A stretch of 64,000 nt of DNA from Codonopsis lanceolata (taxonomy: Eukaryota; Streptophyta; Magnoliopsida; Asterales; Campanulaceae), in assembly GCA_013146195.2 (NCBI GenBank), contig CM028378.1, forward strand, positions 85,742,295-85,806,294, read 5' to 3'. Below are positions 1 through 12,827 of the stretch, piece by piece. A model generated the notes under the pieces. That model was not told the origin of the DNA, made no database searches, and saw nothing but the letters and a program-made list of their open reading frames with translations. A program made the position numbers and the translations under genes. Every line of letters starts with the position of its first letter. Within the stretch, counting starts at the first letter, position 1.

Positions 1-207
1 CAACAACCAACCCCCACCTCGAAACAATTATCAAAGCCACACCCCCAATACTCCATCTACCCCTAACCCATTTCGTGGTAAGTGCGATTCTGAACCACGG
101 GACATGTCATACGTCGTCAGGATTTTAAGAGGGATTATCCGTCTTCCCTCCACCACCATCCGACAAAACAAACCCTATGCTTTCACACCGCCACCATTCC
201 ACTCCAC

Positions 208-3200
208 TTGAGTGCCTCCTATCTAATCGGCGGTGGTGCCTCTCACCACATCACTAAGGACCTCGAAACCCTCTCCCTTCACGCCCCTATGATGGTCCCG
301 AGCGACCTCATCATTGGCGGCAGGTCCGCTTTCACCCATCACTCATCATGGTTCATTCACTATCCCTCTTTCCTCTCGATCTATTTCTTTTCATAATGTT
401 CTTGTTGTACCACTCCATCTCACGTAACCTTTTATACGTGTCCCGGTTTTGTCATGATAATAACGCCATTGCTTGTTTCTCGTCTTCCTCCTTTTGTTTC
501 AAGGATCGCACCACGGATGAAATCATTCTCCAAGGGCCGTTTGTCGATGGCGTCTACACATGGCACCCTCCACCCTCACGCTCTCAAGCCTACCTATCCA
601 CCACCTCGTCGAACAGCAGTTTATGGCATGCTAGATTGGGTCATCCCTCCAATGCAACTTTAAAACACTTAAATTCTATTTATAATTTTCATATTTCTAC
701 ATTTAATCCTTGTAATTCATGCCTTATCAATAAAAGTCATAAACTTCCATTCACTACGCGACAACTTCACTCCACCGCTCCTCTCGACCTAATCTATTAG
801 ATGTTTGGACCGCTCCAATTTTGTCAAATGAGTCGTACAAATACTATATCCTATTTGTTGATCATTATACTCACTACTTTTGGCTCTATCCAATTAAAAA
901 CAAATTCGGATACCTCATATTTTTCACCGGTTCAAAGCAATTGTCGAAAAGTATTTTCAAAAACCGATTCGGCAATTCTATTCGGACAATGGTGGGGAAT
1001 ATGTCAAATTAAACCCCCAACTTCTTGATGACGGGATAACTCACCTCAACTTCCCCACCTCGCACACACAATGGGTTTGCCGAAAAGACGCCATCGCCAT
1101 GTAGTAAAGCGGGCCTTGCCCTCCTTACTCACGCGAACATGCCCACCGCCCTATGCCTTGCTGACCACTTACCTAATCAACCGCCTACCCACACAAACAC
1201 TTTCCAACAAAACCCCATATAATCTTCTATTTGGCCAAGATCCGAACTATCACAAACTCCGACCCTTTGGTTGCTTATGCTACCCTTGGCTCGCCTCACA
1301 TTCACAAGCTTGAACCCAAATCAATACCTTGTGTCTTTGTTGGTTATTCCACAACCCAAAGTGCCTATTTATGTTACGATCCATCCATGAAAAGGTTTAC
1401 ACCTCGCGTCATGTCGGTTCGTTGAACACGAATTTCCTTTTTCATCCCCGCCAAAGCGCCTCACCCTCATCTCCTCGCGATGAATGGTGCAACCTAACCA
1501 TTCGCTCCTCGACCACCCGCCTCCTATCTCCCGCCTGACCCTCGCGCCTCACCGCCTCCCCACCCACCTGAACACCACGCGATCGCCCACCATCGGCATC
1601 GGCCTCACCTATCCCATTCACCTTCACGCCTACCCCATCTCCCACATCGACGCCACCTCCACCACCCCCCACCACCACCACCACCACCTCGTCTTTGTCA
1701 CCCGCCTCTCAAACAACATCATTAAACCAAACCCAAAATATGCCAAGGCGCCACTTATTCCATCTCCTCACACAACACCAACTACCACAAAACAAGCCCT
1801 TATCGACCCTCGATGGCGCTGACGCGATGCTCGATGAACATCAAGCGCTCGCCATGAACCAAACACAGTCTCTCGCTCCCCGGCCGAAGCCCAAAACACG
1901 ATCGGTCAGTAAGTGGGTCTACCGTGTGAAATACAACCGGATGGCACTCTCAAACAACACAAAGCGAGACTTCGTTGCAAAGGCTTTCATCAGCCACGGC
2001 ATCGACTACTCGAAACCTACGATCAGGTTATAAAACCCGCCACCATTCGTCTAGTTCTCTTTTGGCCGTGGCTCACAATGGCATCTACACCAAATTGATG
2101 TCAACAATGCATTCTTACAAGGCCGTCTTTATCGATTCGGTATTCATGGAACAACCCGGGTTTCGTGGATACTTGATAAACCCGATCATGTTTGTCACCT
2201 TCGTAAGGCGATTTATGGCCTTAAACAAGCTCCCCAGGGCTTGGTATCACCGAGCTCAAGACATACCTTCTTTCTCTTGGGTTTCAAATTACGTCTCCGA
2301 AACCCTTCCTTGTTCATATTACGTTCCTCATTTGTCACCATATATGTCCTTGTCTATGTTGGCGACATTGTAAATCCACTTTGGACCCGACCAACCATAT
2401 CTGCAACTTCATTGCCCAAATATCAAACAAATTTTCACTAAAGGATCTCGGTCCTCTTTCCTTCTTCCTAGGCATCGAAGTCACTGACCAAGCATGGTCT
2501 TCACTTCAATCAAACTAAGTACCTCTCAGGCCTTCTCCATAAATTCCATATGCATGAATGCTCCACCCCATGCTTACCCACCCACCTCTAGTCAAGGAAT
2601 CCCACAGCCAGGTCGAAAATATTTACGATTATAGAGCCATTGTCGGTAGCCTACAATACCTCTCACTTCAGCTCGGCCGACATCGCCTTTCCGTTAACAA
2701 ACTTGCCCAGGTTCTAACCCGCTTCTGTCTCATTTGGACAGCCCTAAGCGTCTGCTTCGATACCTTAATGGCACACTACATCTTGGTGTGCATCTCAACA
2801 AATCCACCCCCACCGCTTCATGCCTATTGTGATGCGGGTGGGTGACCCGAAGACTACGTCTCCACTACAGGTTACATCGTTTACCTTGGCACCAATCCCA
2901 TCTCATGGTCCTCTAAAAAGCAACGAGCCTCTCACAATCCTCTGATTCAGTTTTACGCCACAACGTCGAGTTCTTTGGCTCCTTTCTATTCTCACTGAGC
3001 TTGGTTACACCTGATCGACATGTCGACTATCTCTTGTGATAACCTCTGCGCCACTCACTACTGCCAATCAGGTGTTCCATTCGAATGAAACACCTTGCCT
3101 CTCCTTCCACCGTCAAAGAACAAGTTCGCAATGGTTCCATTCGTATTCGACACATTAATGGCAGCGATCAACTAGGCGTCGTTAGCAAGCCCTTACACAA

Positions 3201-3235
3201 ACCGGTTTCTTGAGCTTTCATCCAAGATTGGTCTT
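208..3235 (+). pseudogene. Copia pol polyprotein, multiply frameshifted
   Basis: Visible pieces in order: a protease remnant near 215-260 (GGGASHHIT, where the family has DSGASHH, so the catalytic Asp is lost); the pre-integrase zinc finger at about 620-740 (WHARLGHPS, then CNSCLINKSH); integrase core pieces at 830-1000 (FVDHYTHYFWLYPIK, then a degenerate NGGEY); integrase C-terminal part at 1150-1420 (NRLPTQTLSNKTPYNLLFG, KSIPCVFVGYS); RT at 1900-2370 (WVYRVK, a QHKARL piece, EQPGF, ALNKLPRAWYHR). The RT active-site box reads YVGD where the family has YVDD (about 2350-2370). RNase H pieces follow at 2630-2940 (YRAIVGSLQYLS, STTGYIVYLG, NPISWSSKKQR). Frames change every 100-400 bases, so no functional product is expected. 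Confidence 0.93.
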
Positions 3236-3263
3236 CGTCTACGCCCGTCCATCTTGCGGGGAA

Positions 3264-3543
3264 TGTTAAGAATAATATTGCAATATCATGTCCAACCAAT
3301 CACCCAAGTCACGGCTTCAATCAAGGAGATCAAATCTCCCATTCGATTACATAATTAGCATAGTCTATTCTTTGTTATTTGTTACCTTATACAACTCCTA
3401 TTATTATGGAGTCTATTATTTTCATTCCTTATATTTAGCCCCATGTATATTCTCTTATGCATATATATACTCTATGTAATTGTCAGCATTAATCAATAAT
3501 AAATTCTACACAATTCATTTATACTTTACTCGTTACCGTTACA
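3264..3543 (+). repeat. Copia 3' LTR
   Basis: A 280-bp LTR that starts TGTTAAGAATAA and ends TTACA, giving the usual TG...CA ends. It follows the purine-rich tract and the end of the RNase H region. An AATAAA-like polyadenylation signal lies near 3495-3505. The partner 5' LTR is not in the window. Confidence 0.85.
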
Positions 3544-5006
3544 TTTTTTATTGACTTTTTTACAATACGACTAAATTACCCTTACTAACAAGTTTCTTAT
3601 GGTAGACTTTTAAAAAAGTTTAAAATTGAAGGTGTTAGTTGTCAATTCAAACAAAAAGAGTAATTCGGTGTTAGTTGTCAATTCTCCCACAATCTTGCCG
3701 TCTCCTTCTCTCTCTCCAGTTCGGCCTCCCCCATCATCTCCCACAGTCTAGCCGTCTCCTTTTCTCTCACCATCGTCGGCCACCAATCGACTTCTACAGC
3801 TCCCTCCGTCTCCATCTCATTCGATCTAGCCAAACCCAGCATCGATCTCATCTATCACCAGCTTCGATTTCACCTTCCCTAATCAAGTCTTCTCAATTTC
3901 CAGACTATCTCATATTTGGCTCCATCACCAGCTGCCCCTGTGCTTCAGTTTGAACATGAGCTCTTTCTTCCAGCATCAACCATCATCAAAACAACCCACA
4001 TTAACGAGTCATGGTCGAGACCGAAGACTAAGAAGTTGCAAGGAGAGAGAGATTGGAGGACGTCGAAGGAGACTCTGATCTCACAGAGCAATTTCTGTAG
4101 GACCACCCCTGACGTGACGTAGTGGAGAATGGTGTTGATTGCAATCCTCTTTTGTACCTGTAAATGGTTTGATGATTTTGCGAAGAGAATACTCTGGAAA
4201 GAATTTTGTCGAACACGATCCCCGAAAATGATGTTTGATCTTCAATCTAGTGGGAGTCATAGTGTTGATGGGAACTGGAGGGCACCAAGGAAGCTTTTTA
4301 TATATTGCTCAGGAAGTACTAAAGGCGGATAGTTTAATAGCACTCACATTCTAGGCCACTTTGTTTACAGAACTCGTTTTTCAAGGACGTCCGGAAAAAA
4401 GTTTCCTTTTACCTCAATGTAGAATAAATGTTCTTTATGGCGTTGAGATGCATCCGCGTTGCATTTGTGTTTTGTTCCGGTGACTCTTCATGTTTGTTTT
4501 CTATTTTTTACTCGAGAAAGAAAACACACTCCGAAGAAATTCAATCAAAAACCCACATTTGTTTCAATTTTTGGATTTTTCTTTTGTTTTTTGGATTGAT
4601 TTGAAATTTTGTTATTGAAACCCAGATCTGTTTAAATATTGGATTCATTCCTACTCTACCTTCAAAGAAAATTCTAAAGAAAATAGTGGAGGAAAAGAAC
4701 CTCCTCAAAATTGAAGAAAAAGAGATGAACTGTTAAAGATTCAAAAATTTTGAATGGGCATATTAACTCCATGTATTTTGAACTTCAGAAAAGTCGGCCC
4801 ATAAGGATAATAGTAAAAGTGGTAAGGCTATTCTCGTTATTAAAATAAAAAACAGACGGAAAGTGTAACGGTAACGATGAGAGGGATGAAACTGACAAAA
4901 AAAATGAATTAAGGGGCCACATGAATATATTTTAGAGCTCGAGGACCAAACTAATATTTTTGCTAAAGTCCAAGGACCAAAATATTATTTAATTCTAAAA
5001 ATAATA
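3544..5006. other. Intergenic, no gene recognised
   Basis: Open frames at 3675-3953 and 4129-4332 match no family I know. The stretch 4780-4990 (AGGACCAAA motifs with 'gaaactgac') resembles one end of a TIR transposon of the type seen again near 24670 and 53370, but no matching second end was found. Confidence 0.5.
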
Positions 5007-5264
5007 CTCTTTCCGTTTTCAAATTATCGTTCACCTTTTATTTTGCATCTCTTCTTAAATAATTGTCCTCTTTCAAAACTTTCTCTTTTAAGAAAATACT
5101 TTTACCATTTTACCATTACTTTTTCTACCTACTTTAATTATGACCACGTACTCAAAGAGATTAAATGAAATCATATATTTCACCAATATTTATAATATAG
5201 TCAATTAATTTTTCTTAAACAATTTGTCGGGTCAAAGCAGACAATATTTTGAAAACAGAATGAG
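5007..5264. mobile_element. Stowaway-type MITE
   Basis: 258 bp with terminal inverted repeats of the CTCTTTCCGTT...AACAGAATGAG type, flanked by TA on both sides, as expected for Tc1/mariner MITEs. The termini have drifted from the CTCCCTCCGT consensus seen elsewhere in this window. Confidence 0.75.
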
Positions 5265-5637
5265 TAATATTAATTTTTCTTATTCTACTTAAGGTGTAAA
5301 TACATCTTATTAAGTATTTTCTTTTTAAAAACTTTTTCTTTTGATTGCTCCTTTTTCTTTTTACTTATTTTTAATTTTTTTGTCAAATTTTATTTTTGTG
5401 ATAGGACACATGACACAATAGATCAAATCTACAATTTGTATTGAAGAGGTCGTCCGTCTTAATTAAATCTGAATGAAGATAGAAAATTTGACATATATAA
5501 TTAAGGACAAAAACTTAGGTCAGATGGTCTTACCGTCATTTTTTGTAAGACCTCATTACTCAACCTATCACGTGTTGGTGTGTTAAGCTGCGAAATAGTG
5601 AGATTCTGTCTTACGAATCCGTCTTACACGAGACTTA
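5265..5637. other. AT-rich intergenic, nothing recognised
   Basis: AT-rich sequence with no open frame or repeat structure that I can support. Confidence 0.5.
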
Positions 5638-5926
5638 TGCCTTGTTTGGTGCAGCGTTTTAAAAACATGACTTTTTTAAAACGTAACGTTTTCAAAATGT
5701 ATTTTTTTTCTTAGAAACACGTTTGAGAAAACTATTTCAAAAAACTATTTTATAAATATAGTAGTTGTAAATGTAACACATTTTTAAAACGTTTCAAATT
5801 GGAGCGTTTAAAACGCTGTAAATTTTAAAAATATTGCGTTTTAAAATACTATATTAAAATACTTTAAAAAAGAAAATACTATATTTTTTATTAAGATTTT
5901 AATCAAAACGCTCGACCAAACAAATA
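5638..5926. mobile_element. MITE of the TTTGGTGCAGCG family, copy 1
   Basis: The ends are inverted (TTGTTTGGTGCAGCG at left; CGCTCGACCAAACAAA at right). Internal AAAACG motifs recur on both strands. The same family lies at 22964-23211, where a TTA duplication points to PIF/Harbinger (Tourist), and at 28945-29252. The exact right end and target duplication are unclear in this copy. Confidence 0.7.
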
Positions 5927-6335
5927 CGTATTTATAATTAAGAGTATTAATTACTAGCGTTTAAATAAATGGTTAGGTTGGTGGTTGGAAATGTGAAATG
6001 GAAAGCGGGAGTATGTTTCTAATTTCAGGCTTGGATGTGCGTATAATTACGAGAATGCAACTGTGGGAGAAGGAGAGAGATATACGAGATATGGATACAG
6101 TAAATGCACGTGTGCGTGTGTAGGGAGAATCTGCAACGTGGGTATTATTAGGCGAAATCATGACTAGAAGTCTAGAACCAGTTCCAGACTGAATTACAAA
6201 TCCATCTTTTCCAAATGCTCCTATAGTAGTAGTAATGTATACGTGTCAATTGTTATATAGATTTCTCTCTAATTATTAATTTCTATTAATGGGTTACTTT
6301 AAATATTATTTTTTAATAAACCGGAAACATTAATA
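5927..6335. other. Intergenic, nothing recognised
   Basis: No coding similarity found. The small minus-strand open frame at 5973-6161 is not supported by any motif. Confidence 0.5.
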
Positions 6336-6582
6336 CTCCTTCCGTCCTTAAATTATCATCTTGGTGGATTTAACGTACGATTTAAGAAAATATATTTGAT
6401 TAGATCATTAATATTAGTTTACTTTAAAACTCATGTATATGTGTCACATAATTAAAGTAGTATAAAAAAGTAAAGATAAATTGGTAAAAGTGTTGTCATA
6501 AAAGAAAAAGTTTCAAACAAAACAATTATTTTTGGAACAGACGAAAAAAGAAAGCAAGACAATAATTTGAGGGCGGAGGGAG
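6336..6582. mobile_element. Stowaway-type MITE
   Basis: 247 bp with ends CTCCTTCCGTCC and GGGCGGAGGGAG, bordered by TA on each side. These are typical mariner-MITE termini and target duplication. Confidence 0.88.
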
Positions 6583-9221
6583 TAATTTTTCAAATAAGAC
6601 AATTATTTTATAATTTTTTTGGCGACTCTGAATTTTTGGGGGCTGATGCGTAAAAAGGATAGAATTCCCCTTTAAATATATAAAATAAAATTTTGAACAC
6701 AAATATTTTTTTTATTTTCACCATTCAAATTATTCAAAAGGTACAACACATGTAAACATCCAAAAATATAAGTATATTTAAAATTATTTTGTTTGCATCT
6801 TTGACTTCACCAGTCATTTTCTATCTTTATTATAGCAATTTTGTTATATGTTGAAAATATAAAAAAATGTTTATAAAGCATATCTATAAGATATTTGATA
6901 TTATTCACTCTTCAAGGATATTTCTCAATTATATCATCAAATTTTATCATCTTCTCTCATTTTTTTGGCTCATTACATCTTGATTATAGCAATTTTTATA
7001 TATGTTGATAACATTTTCATTTGGTTTTTTGTTGACTATTTCATTGTTGTAATCTATCAATTAAATCTTTGACCGAAAATCTAATTTAATTTTTTTTATC
7101 AATTAAGAGTTATTCTTTGAATTTTAATCACCTCATCTTATTCTTTTATTCTAGGTTGATATTTTCTTAAGAATATGCTTTCCTACTTAATTTTGTATCT
7201 ATTTGAATGAACCAAATTGTCCACATAATTAATAAATAACTCACAATTTTTGTAACTAATGAAGTTAAAAATCATACAAAAATAAACAATGAAAATAATC
7301 AAATTAAACTTGTCTAAATCAAATGTGATAAAATAAAATCTAGAGAATTGATGAAACACTTTAAAATCAAATGTGATAAAATCTAGAAAATTTGGAGTAC
7401 TAATAAGTGAAACATGTTAAAATCAAATGTGATAAAATCTATCCAAAATAAAAAACTTTTAATGAAAAAAAAAAAATTATATAGATATATTTAGTACCAT
7501 ATGCATGATTTTAATAATTTTGTTTTATTTGCAAAACTTGTTTATAATAAGATGATTTTCTAAACTTGTAATAAATATTTAATTTTTTTAATTAGAATAA
7601 TTTGAAGAAAAAACAAAAATAAGGTAAATATTCAAAATTGATCATATAGTCATGTAATTGAAAGATTAAAATCTATGAGAATTGATAAAATATATCCTCA
7701 AAAAATTACCGTAAAATTTTCTAATAAAGTGAAACATGTTTAAATCAAATGTTATAAAATATATCGATAGATTATATCATTTAATCACAAAAAAAAGATT
7801 ATGGCAATAAAAAATGGTATATAATATATAAAGGAGGCACCTGGAAAATTTATCCGGTTTAATTTTTGATAGAAAAAAATTATAAACATAGAAGGTGACA
7901 AATATAATTCTTTTAAAACTTTAAGCTTCGCATGTGGCAACAACAACTATTTTAATAATAGTTGATAGATAATTAATATATTAGTAATTAATAATTAATA
8001 AATATAGATTAGTAGAATAACAAATAATATAGAATTATCATGGATAATTTGTATAAATTAAAAATTATAAAATAAAAAGATGGAAATAAAGAGTTTTAGT
8101 CAAATTAAACTTGATAAATTATATCCACAATTTGAAATAAAATAAATCTCTATCATAAATTTTCTCGTTATATGATCTTTCAAATTAGTTTTAGTAATTT
8201 TATCATATCTAATTATCTTAAACTAATCGATGGACAACATTGAACTTTTATTAAAGTAAAAATATTTCAAATTTGATAAAATCTAAAACAATTGTGATAA
8301 TATCAAATGTGATAAAACTAACTTTTATCTCTAAAACTTTGAAATCAATATAATATCAAACTTATCTAAACTTTACAAAATCAAATGTGATAAAAATTTT
8401 ATGAGTAAAATAAAAAAAAACTACAATTTATAAGAGGGTGACACATGGCATCACATAATTTTTTTAAATGTTTTTACATTTTACAGAAAGCCGCCACGTG
8501 GCAATAGTGGCTTCTGTTTTAGTTATAATTAATAGATGCTTTCCCTACAAATCCAAATTTAAAAATAAAAACTCACAATTAACTAATGAAGTTAAGAATC
8601 ATACAAAAATAAACAATGAAAATTATAGTCAAAGTGATATAAAATCTAGTTTTTGCTAGTGATTGATATGACCCACAATTAAAAATTAAAAAAAAGATAG
8701 ACAACAAGGCAAGGGATTGAATCCAAAATCTTTAGGCACATAAGTAGTTTATCATTTAATCACAAAAGCAATTATTAAAATTGGACGCATTACAAATATA
8801 ATATTACTTGATAAGTACATTCACACCACAAAAATAAAATAAATGTTATATGACTTTCAAAGCACTTTATCCATTGGGCAACACAAATATTAGTACAAAT
8901 TAAATAATAGTATAATATATATCTATTAACTATTACTAAAACAAAATTATTATCAATTAATAAAAGTTTAAATTGATTTTAACTTGTCACTTTCAAAATT
9001 ATTTAAAAAAATCTTTTTTTCAAAATTGATTAGTTTAAGATAAAAATCATAAATCCAATTAAAAAGATATAAATCCTAAAAATAATTTGATAAGATAAAA
9101 CATATTTATGGATATAATTTATCATATGTAATTTATACAAAGCTTAATTTGACTGAAACTCTTCAATTTCCATTTTTTTCACTTTCATACTGCTTAATTT
9201 ATACAAATTATTTATGGGAAA
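6583..9221. other. Very AT-rich intergenic block with internal duplications
   Basis: No gene is seen. The motif AATCAAATGTGATAAAAT recurs at least five times (near 7316, 7365, 7420, 8294 and 8380). A ~60-bp segment near 7240-7300 is repeated near 8570-8640 (ACTAATGAAGTTAA...CATACAAAAATAAAC). Motifs such as GGTGACACATGG...CCACGTGGCA near 8436-8505 resemble the arms of the palindrome at 9222-9670. The block looks like an old non-autonomous transposon family, perhaps Helitron-like, but no diagnostic ends were found. Confidence 0.5.
7920..8235 (-). repeat. Inverted partner of the 9000-9290 segment
   Basis: Read on the minus strand, 8235 to 7920 aligns with 9005-9290 on the plus strand. Shared blocks include GATTAGTTTAAGATAA, GGATATAATTTATCA, TTTATACAAATTAT and ATATTATTTGTT. 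Identity is visibly lower than in the adjacent palindrome, so this is an older inverted copy. Confidence 0.7.
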
Positions 9222-9670
9222 ATTTTATATTATTTGTTCTTCTACTAATTTATATTTATGTTATTAATCTATTAACTATTATTAAAAGAGAAGCCGATAC
9301 TACCACATGACGACTTTCTGCTGAATGCTTAAAGGTTTTTAACGAATTATGTGCTTCCACGTGTCACCTTCTTGTAAAGTTGTACAAAAAAAAATCCTTT
9401 TTTTTTACTGCGAAAAAGTAAAACAAGATAGATTATAAAATAGGTACCAATTTTATAATCTATCTTGTTTTACTTTTTGGCAGTAAAAAAAAAAGGATTT
9501 TTTTTTCTACAACTTTACAAGAAGGTGACACATGGAAGCACATAATTCGTTTAAAACCTTTAAGCATTCAGCATAAAGTCGTCATGTGGTAGTATCGGCT
9601 TCTCTTTTAATAATAGTTAATAGATTAGTAATATAAATATAAATTAGTAGAAGAACAAATAATATAAAAT
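9222..9670. repeat. Large near-perfect palindrome (foldback element)
   Basis: Two arms of about 220 bp (about 9222-9444 and 9449-9670) are reverse complements with only a handful of differences, around a short centre (TAGGTACC). Arm landmarks are ATTATTTGTTCTTCTAC, TATTAAAAGAGAAGCC, CCACATGACGAC and ACAAGATAGATTATAAAAT. The right arm abuts the truncated gypsy 5' LTR. No transposase is present. It would form a very long hairpin in single-stranded DNA or RNA. Confidence 0.92.
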
Positions 9671-9816
9671 GTAAGAAAAATAAGCAGTTATGCTGCTCGA
9701 AATTCTATAGAAAAAACACTAAAAAGAGCCATTATTATAGCCAAAATTTTATCAATGTATTTGTAACTCCAGGAAGAAGGTTGTTGTAAGTTTGTAATAA
9801 TTTCCTTATATATATG

Positions 9817-9852
<36 letters not shown>

Positions 9853-10153
9853 GCTTTATTTCAATTGTTTAAATAAATATAAAAATTATATTTAGCCATA
9901 AAACTATTTTGAGACCGAAAAGGCGAGTTGGATGCCTTACCCCTTCCCACCTCGTAACTTAGCCTCCGAACCCTTTTACAAATCTGATTATTTTTTGTTT
10001 TTCTTTGTTTTCCTTAAAATAAAGATGACGGCTCTATTGATCACATTTTTTAGTCCACGATTGAGGCCAAGCGTATTCCACGCGCTTTAAAAGGTTTTGA
10101 AAGCACTCACTTTTCACGTAGCAGGGGATCGGTCGAAAATCGGGGCACTCATA
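9668..10153 (+). repeat. Truncated 5' LTR of the gypsy element
   Basis: Matches 17698-18161 closely (GTAAGAAAAATAAGCAGTTA, TTTGTAACTCCAGGA, GGTCGAAAATCGGGGCACTC). It contains an AT microsatellite at about 9822-9850 that the 3' copy lacks. It ends CACTCATA where the 3' LTR ends CACTCACA. Confidence 0.9.
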
Positions 10154-10154
10154 G

Positions 10155-10172
10155 TGGCGACTCTGCTGGGGA
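10155..10172 (+). other. Primer-binding site of the gypsy element
   Basis: TGGCGACTCTGCTGGGGA starts two bases after the 5' LTR end. TGG at the start matches the complement of a tRNA CCA tail. From memory, Ogre-type elements use an arginine tRNA site of similar sequence; the tRNA identity is an inference. Confidence 0.7.
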
Positions 10173-10902
10173 TCGTTGTTTTTATTTTAAATAAAATAAA
10201 AACAGAGGGCTAGACTCATTTTTCATAAAAAAGAAAAAACAAGTTTTTTTTTTTGTTTTTGGCTAAATATGCTTATTATATTTATTTAACAACTTAAATA
10301 TTGCATTTTTATATATTTGTATATATATTTGTGCAAATAACTGTGAAAACTTGCTGCAGCTTCGTTTCGGGTACCGTTATAAATCGAAAAAAAGATGAAC
10401 AAAATAGAATTTCGGGCAGGACAAAAAAAAAAAAGCGGAAGTGCTATCGCTTTATTTTATTTTTACTTTGCCTTATTTATTATTCCTCGCATAATATGTA
10501 AATATTCTTTTATTCTGTCATTTTATTTTGGGGATTAGGACCAAATGTAATTAGTAAGAACATATAGATTCCCCGCTTTTCTTTCTATTTATTGATCTGA
10601 ATGACTGCCACGCTCGCTCGCGCCGTTCTTTCGAGGATTCAAACCAATTAGCCTAGAAAATCCACAAATAATAGAAAGACGGACCATTTACTGCTTTATA
10701 TCAGGAAAAAAAATTATTACTTTTTTAGATACCTCACACATGCGTACGCACGTAGAAATATTCCGAACTGCTACCCTACACCATGGCCAGCCAACCCCCT
10801 ACATCAGCCAACGTTAAATGCATATAGATTCTCAGGACACTTTATGGACCGATCAGTTTTTATATTTTTAAATTATTGACCAATATCCCTGTTGCAAAAT
10901 AA

Positions 10903-10988
<86 letters not shown>

Positions 10989-11209
10989 GCACAGGGGCTG
11001 ACCAATAATTTTTATGATATTCGACCTAGACCATTTGAATGGTGGATCCCGGAAAGAGTATAGGCGAAGTGGAATACGAAGGTTCTATACTCTGGAGAAA
11101 GAATCCATTATTTCAGGAAAAATCCCGAGACTGTCAAAACAAAGCGGGTGCTTGTCTGATCAATCTTAGGAGAAAATGAATAATAATAATAATAAATTAA
11201 AGGCACACT
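10173..11209 (+). other. Gypsy 5' untranslated leader
   Basis: Non-coding leader between PBS and gag. A (TA)n microsatellite of about 80 bp lies at 10906-10985. No other feature was seen. Confidence 0.55.
10906..10985. repeat. (TA)n microsatellite
   Basis: About 80 bp of uninterrupted TA dinucleotides in the gypsy leader. Confidence 0.97.
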
Positions 11210-12827
11210 GTGCTCAGAACCAAAAAGCCTGGAACCCTCCCTTCTAATACCGCCGAAAATGAACAGTCTACCGTGGATACTGATACATGGGCTCCCGGGT
11301 ACGCTCCTACTCCGGCCATACAACAGTGGTTAGACCAAAGTTTGGGTGCACATGCCAATCGCTTATTGAGCCGGATAGCAAACCTCATACAAGGTCCAAA
11401 ACCCAATGTTGAGGGAATCACTTTCCCTGCAACCCCTCAAAAAGCATCTACTTCTCATACTCCTCTAAACCCAAACCCTCAGCTAAACACTAACCTTCCA
11501 CCAACCGCCAGCACCCCAATCACCAATTTCACACCAAATATTTATTACCAAAGTTTCAACCCTTTCCTACCAAACTCATCATATCCTTTCTCAAACGCCA
11601 ATATACCCCAAAATCCAAATGGCCTCCCATTTCCCATCACTAATCCACTCCAAATAGCCCACATAAAGATCCCATAAGTTATACCCAACTGGGACAAATA
11701 ACGACCTATCTACCTTTCAATGATCCTGATCAGACTGAAACCACTAATAACCTACCTCCTCAGAAACCTCACCAAGGAACAAACCCAGCGCCACCTCCCA
11801 CAAAACTAGAGGTAGATATGGAGAACCTAAAAAGTATGATGCTCAAAGTCTTGAATAAAGGGCAATTTTCTACGCAGGCATTAACACTACAACCCTCAAC
11901 TGTATTGCCCTCAAAATTTAAAATGCCCGACATAGAAAAATTTGATGAGACTGGATGCCCTATCTTCCACTTAAAATCTTACTCTACTGCTATGCAGTCA
12001 AGGGGAGCTAGCTTCGAGGCTATAGCTTCCAACTTCCATCTGACCTTGGTAGGGACTACTAAGCAATGGCTCATGTTAACATATAACAGTACGGTTGTTA
12101 CTTGGGATCAAATGGCCGAAGAATTCCAAAAGAGATACAAAGACAATAGTAGCTCTGAGAATAAAAGGGAACTTGAGGCATGCACCCAAAAGGAAAAAAA
12201 AGAAACCTTTGCAGACTTTGCAACCAGGCGGAAGAAGAAAGTTACCCAGACTTTAGACAAACTCGATCCATCTGAATCAGCCCGGTTGTTTATAAAAAAA
12301 ACCTCCAACCAATTTATCTTGAGCACATGATGTACCTTCCCTACGGTGATTTCAATGCCATCGTGGAAATAGGAATCTACATTGATGAAGAAATACATAC
12401 AGGGTTCCTAGAAATTGATACACCTCCAAATTCATTCTGCTACTCTGAATCAGAAGAAGCATCTACGGAAGAAGTCAACGTTGTTGAAAGAATCCCGACT
12501 AAAAAGTATAGTAATGTGCCATGGTCATATGAGACAGATAAGTCTGTCAATTCTGTTGAGGGAAACAGTGGTACTAACAGAAGTTTCATAGGACCTTACA
12601 AAGGAAACATAAGACATTACGATGAATTGCAAGCTCCAATGTCCCTAATATTACAAGGTTTAATGACACAAGGGGTCCTGAAACCAATGAAGAATTATAA
12701 ACCCCCAAACCCGCTACCAAGCACATGGAACCACTCTCGGTATTGCGAGTACCACCGTTGCAATGGCCACCCCACCGACAAGTGTTATATGCTCAAAAGT
12801 ACCATCAAGGATCTTATTGATGGCTAG
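11210..12827 (+). pseudogene. Gypsy (Tat/Ogre-type) gag, frameshifted
   Basis: A proline/asparagine-rich N-terminal part is open at 11210-11677. A shift near 11640-11670 leads into a second frame through 12330. There the retrotransposon gag core is clear (FHLTLVGTTKQWL, then VTWDQMAEEFQKRY). A further shift falls in an A8 run at about 12294-12301 and leads to a third frame with YLPYGDFNAIVEIG. The nucleocapsid knuckle is C-X2-H-X4-H-X4-C (CEYHRCNGHPTDKC, about 12751-12792), followed by YMLKSTIKDLIDG and a stop. This knuckle form plus the KDLID tail is typical of Tat/Ogre Gag. The capsid protein would package the element's RNA, but this copy cannot make it intact. Confidence 0.88.

Larger units (their letters stand above)
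1..3543 (+). mobile_element. Degenerate Ty1/copia LTR retrotransposon, 5' end outside window
   Basis: Recognisable pol pieces run in copia order: protease, zinc-binding pre-integrase, integrase, reverse transcriptase and RNase H, ending in one LTR. The order integrase before RT is what separates copia from gypsy. The reading frame changes many times, so the copy is dead. The 5' LTR and most of gag lie left of base 1. A polypurine tract (GCGGGGAA) sits directly before the LTR. The lineage within copia is not resolved here. Confidence 0.95.
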
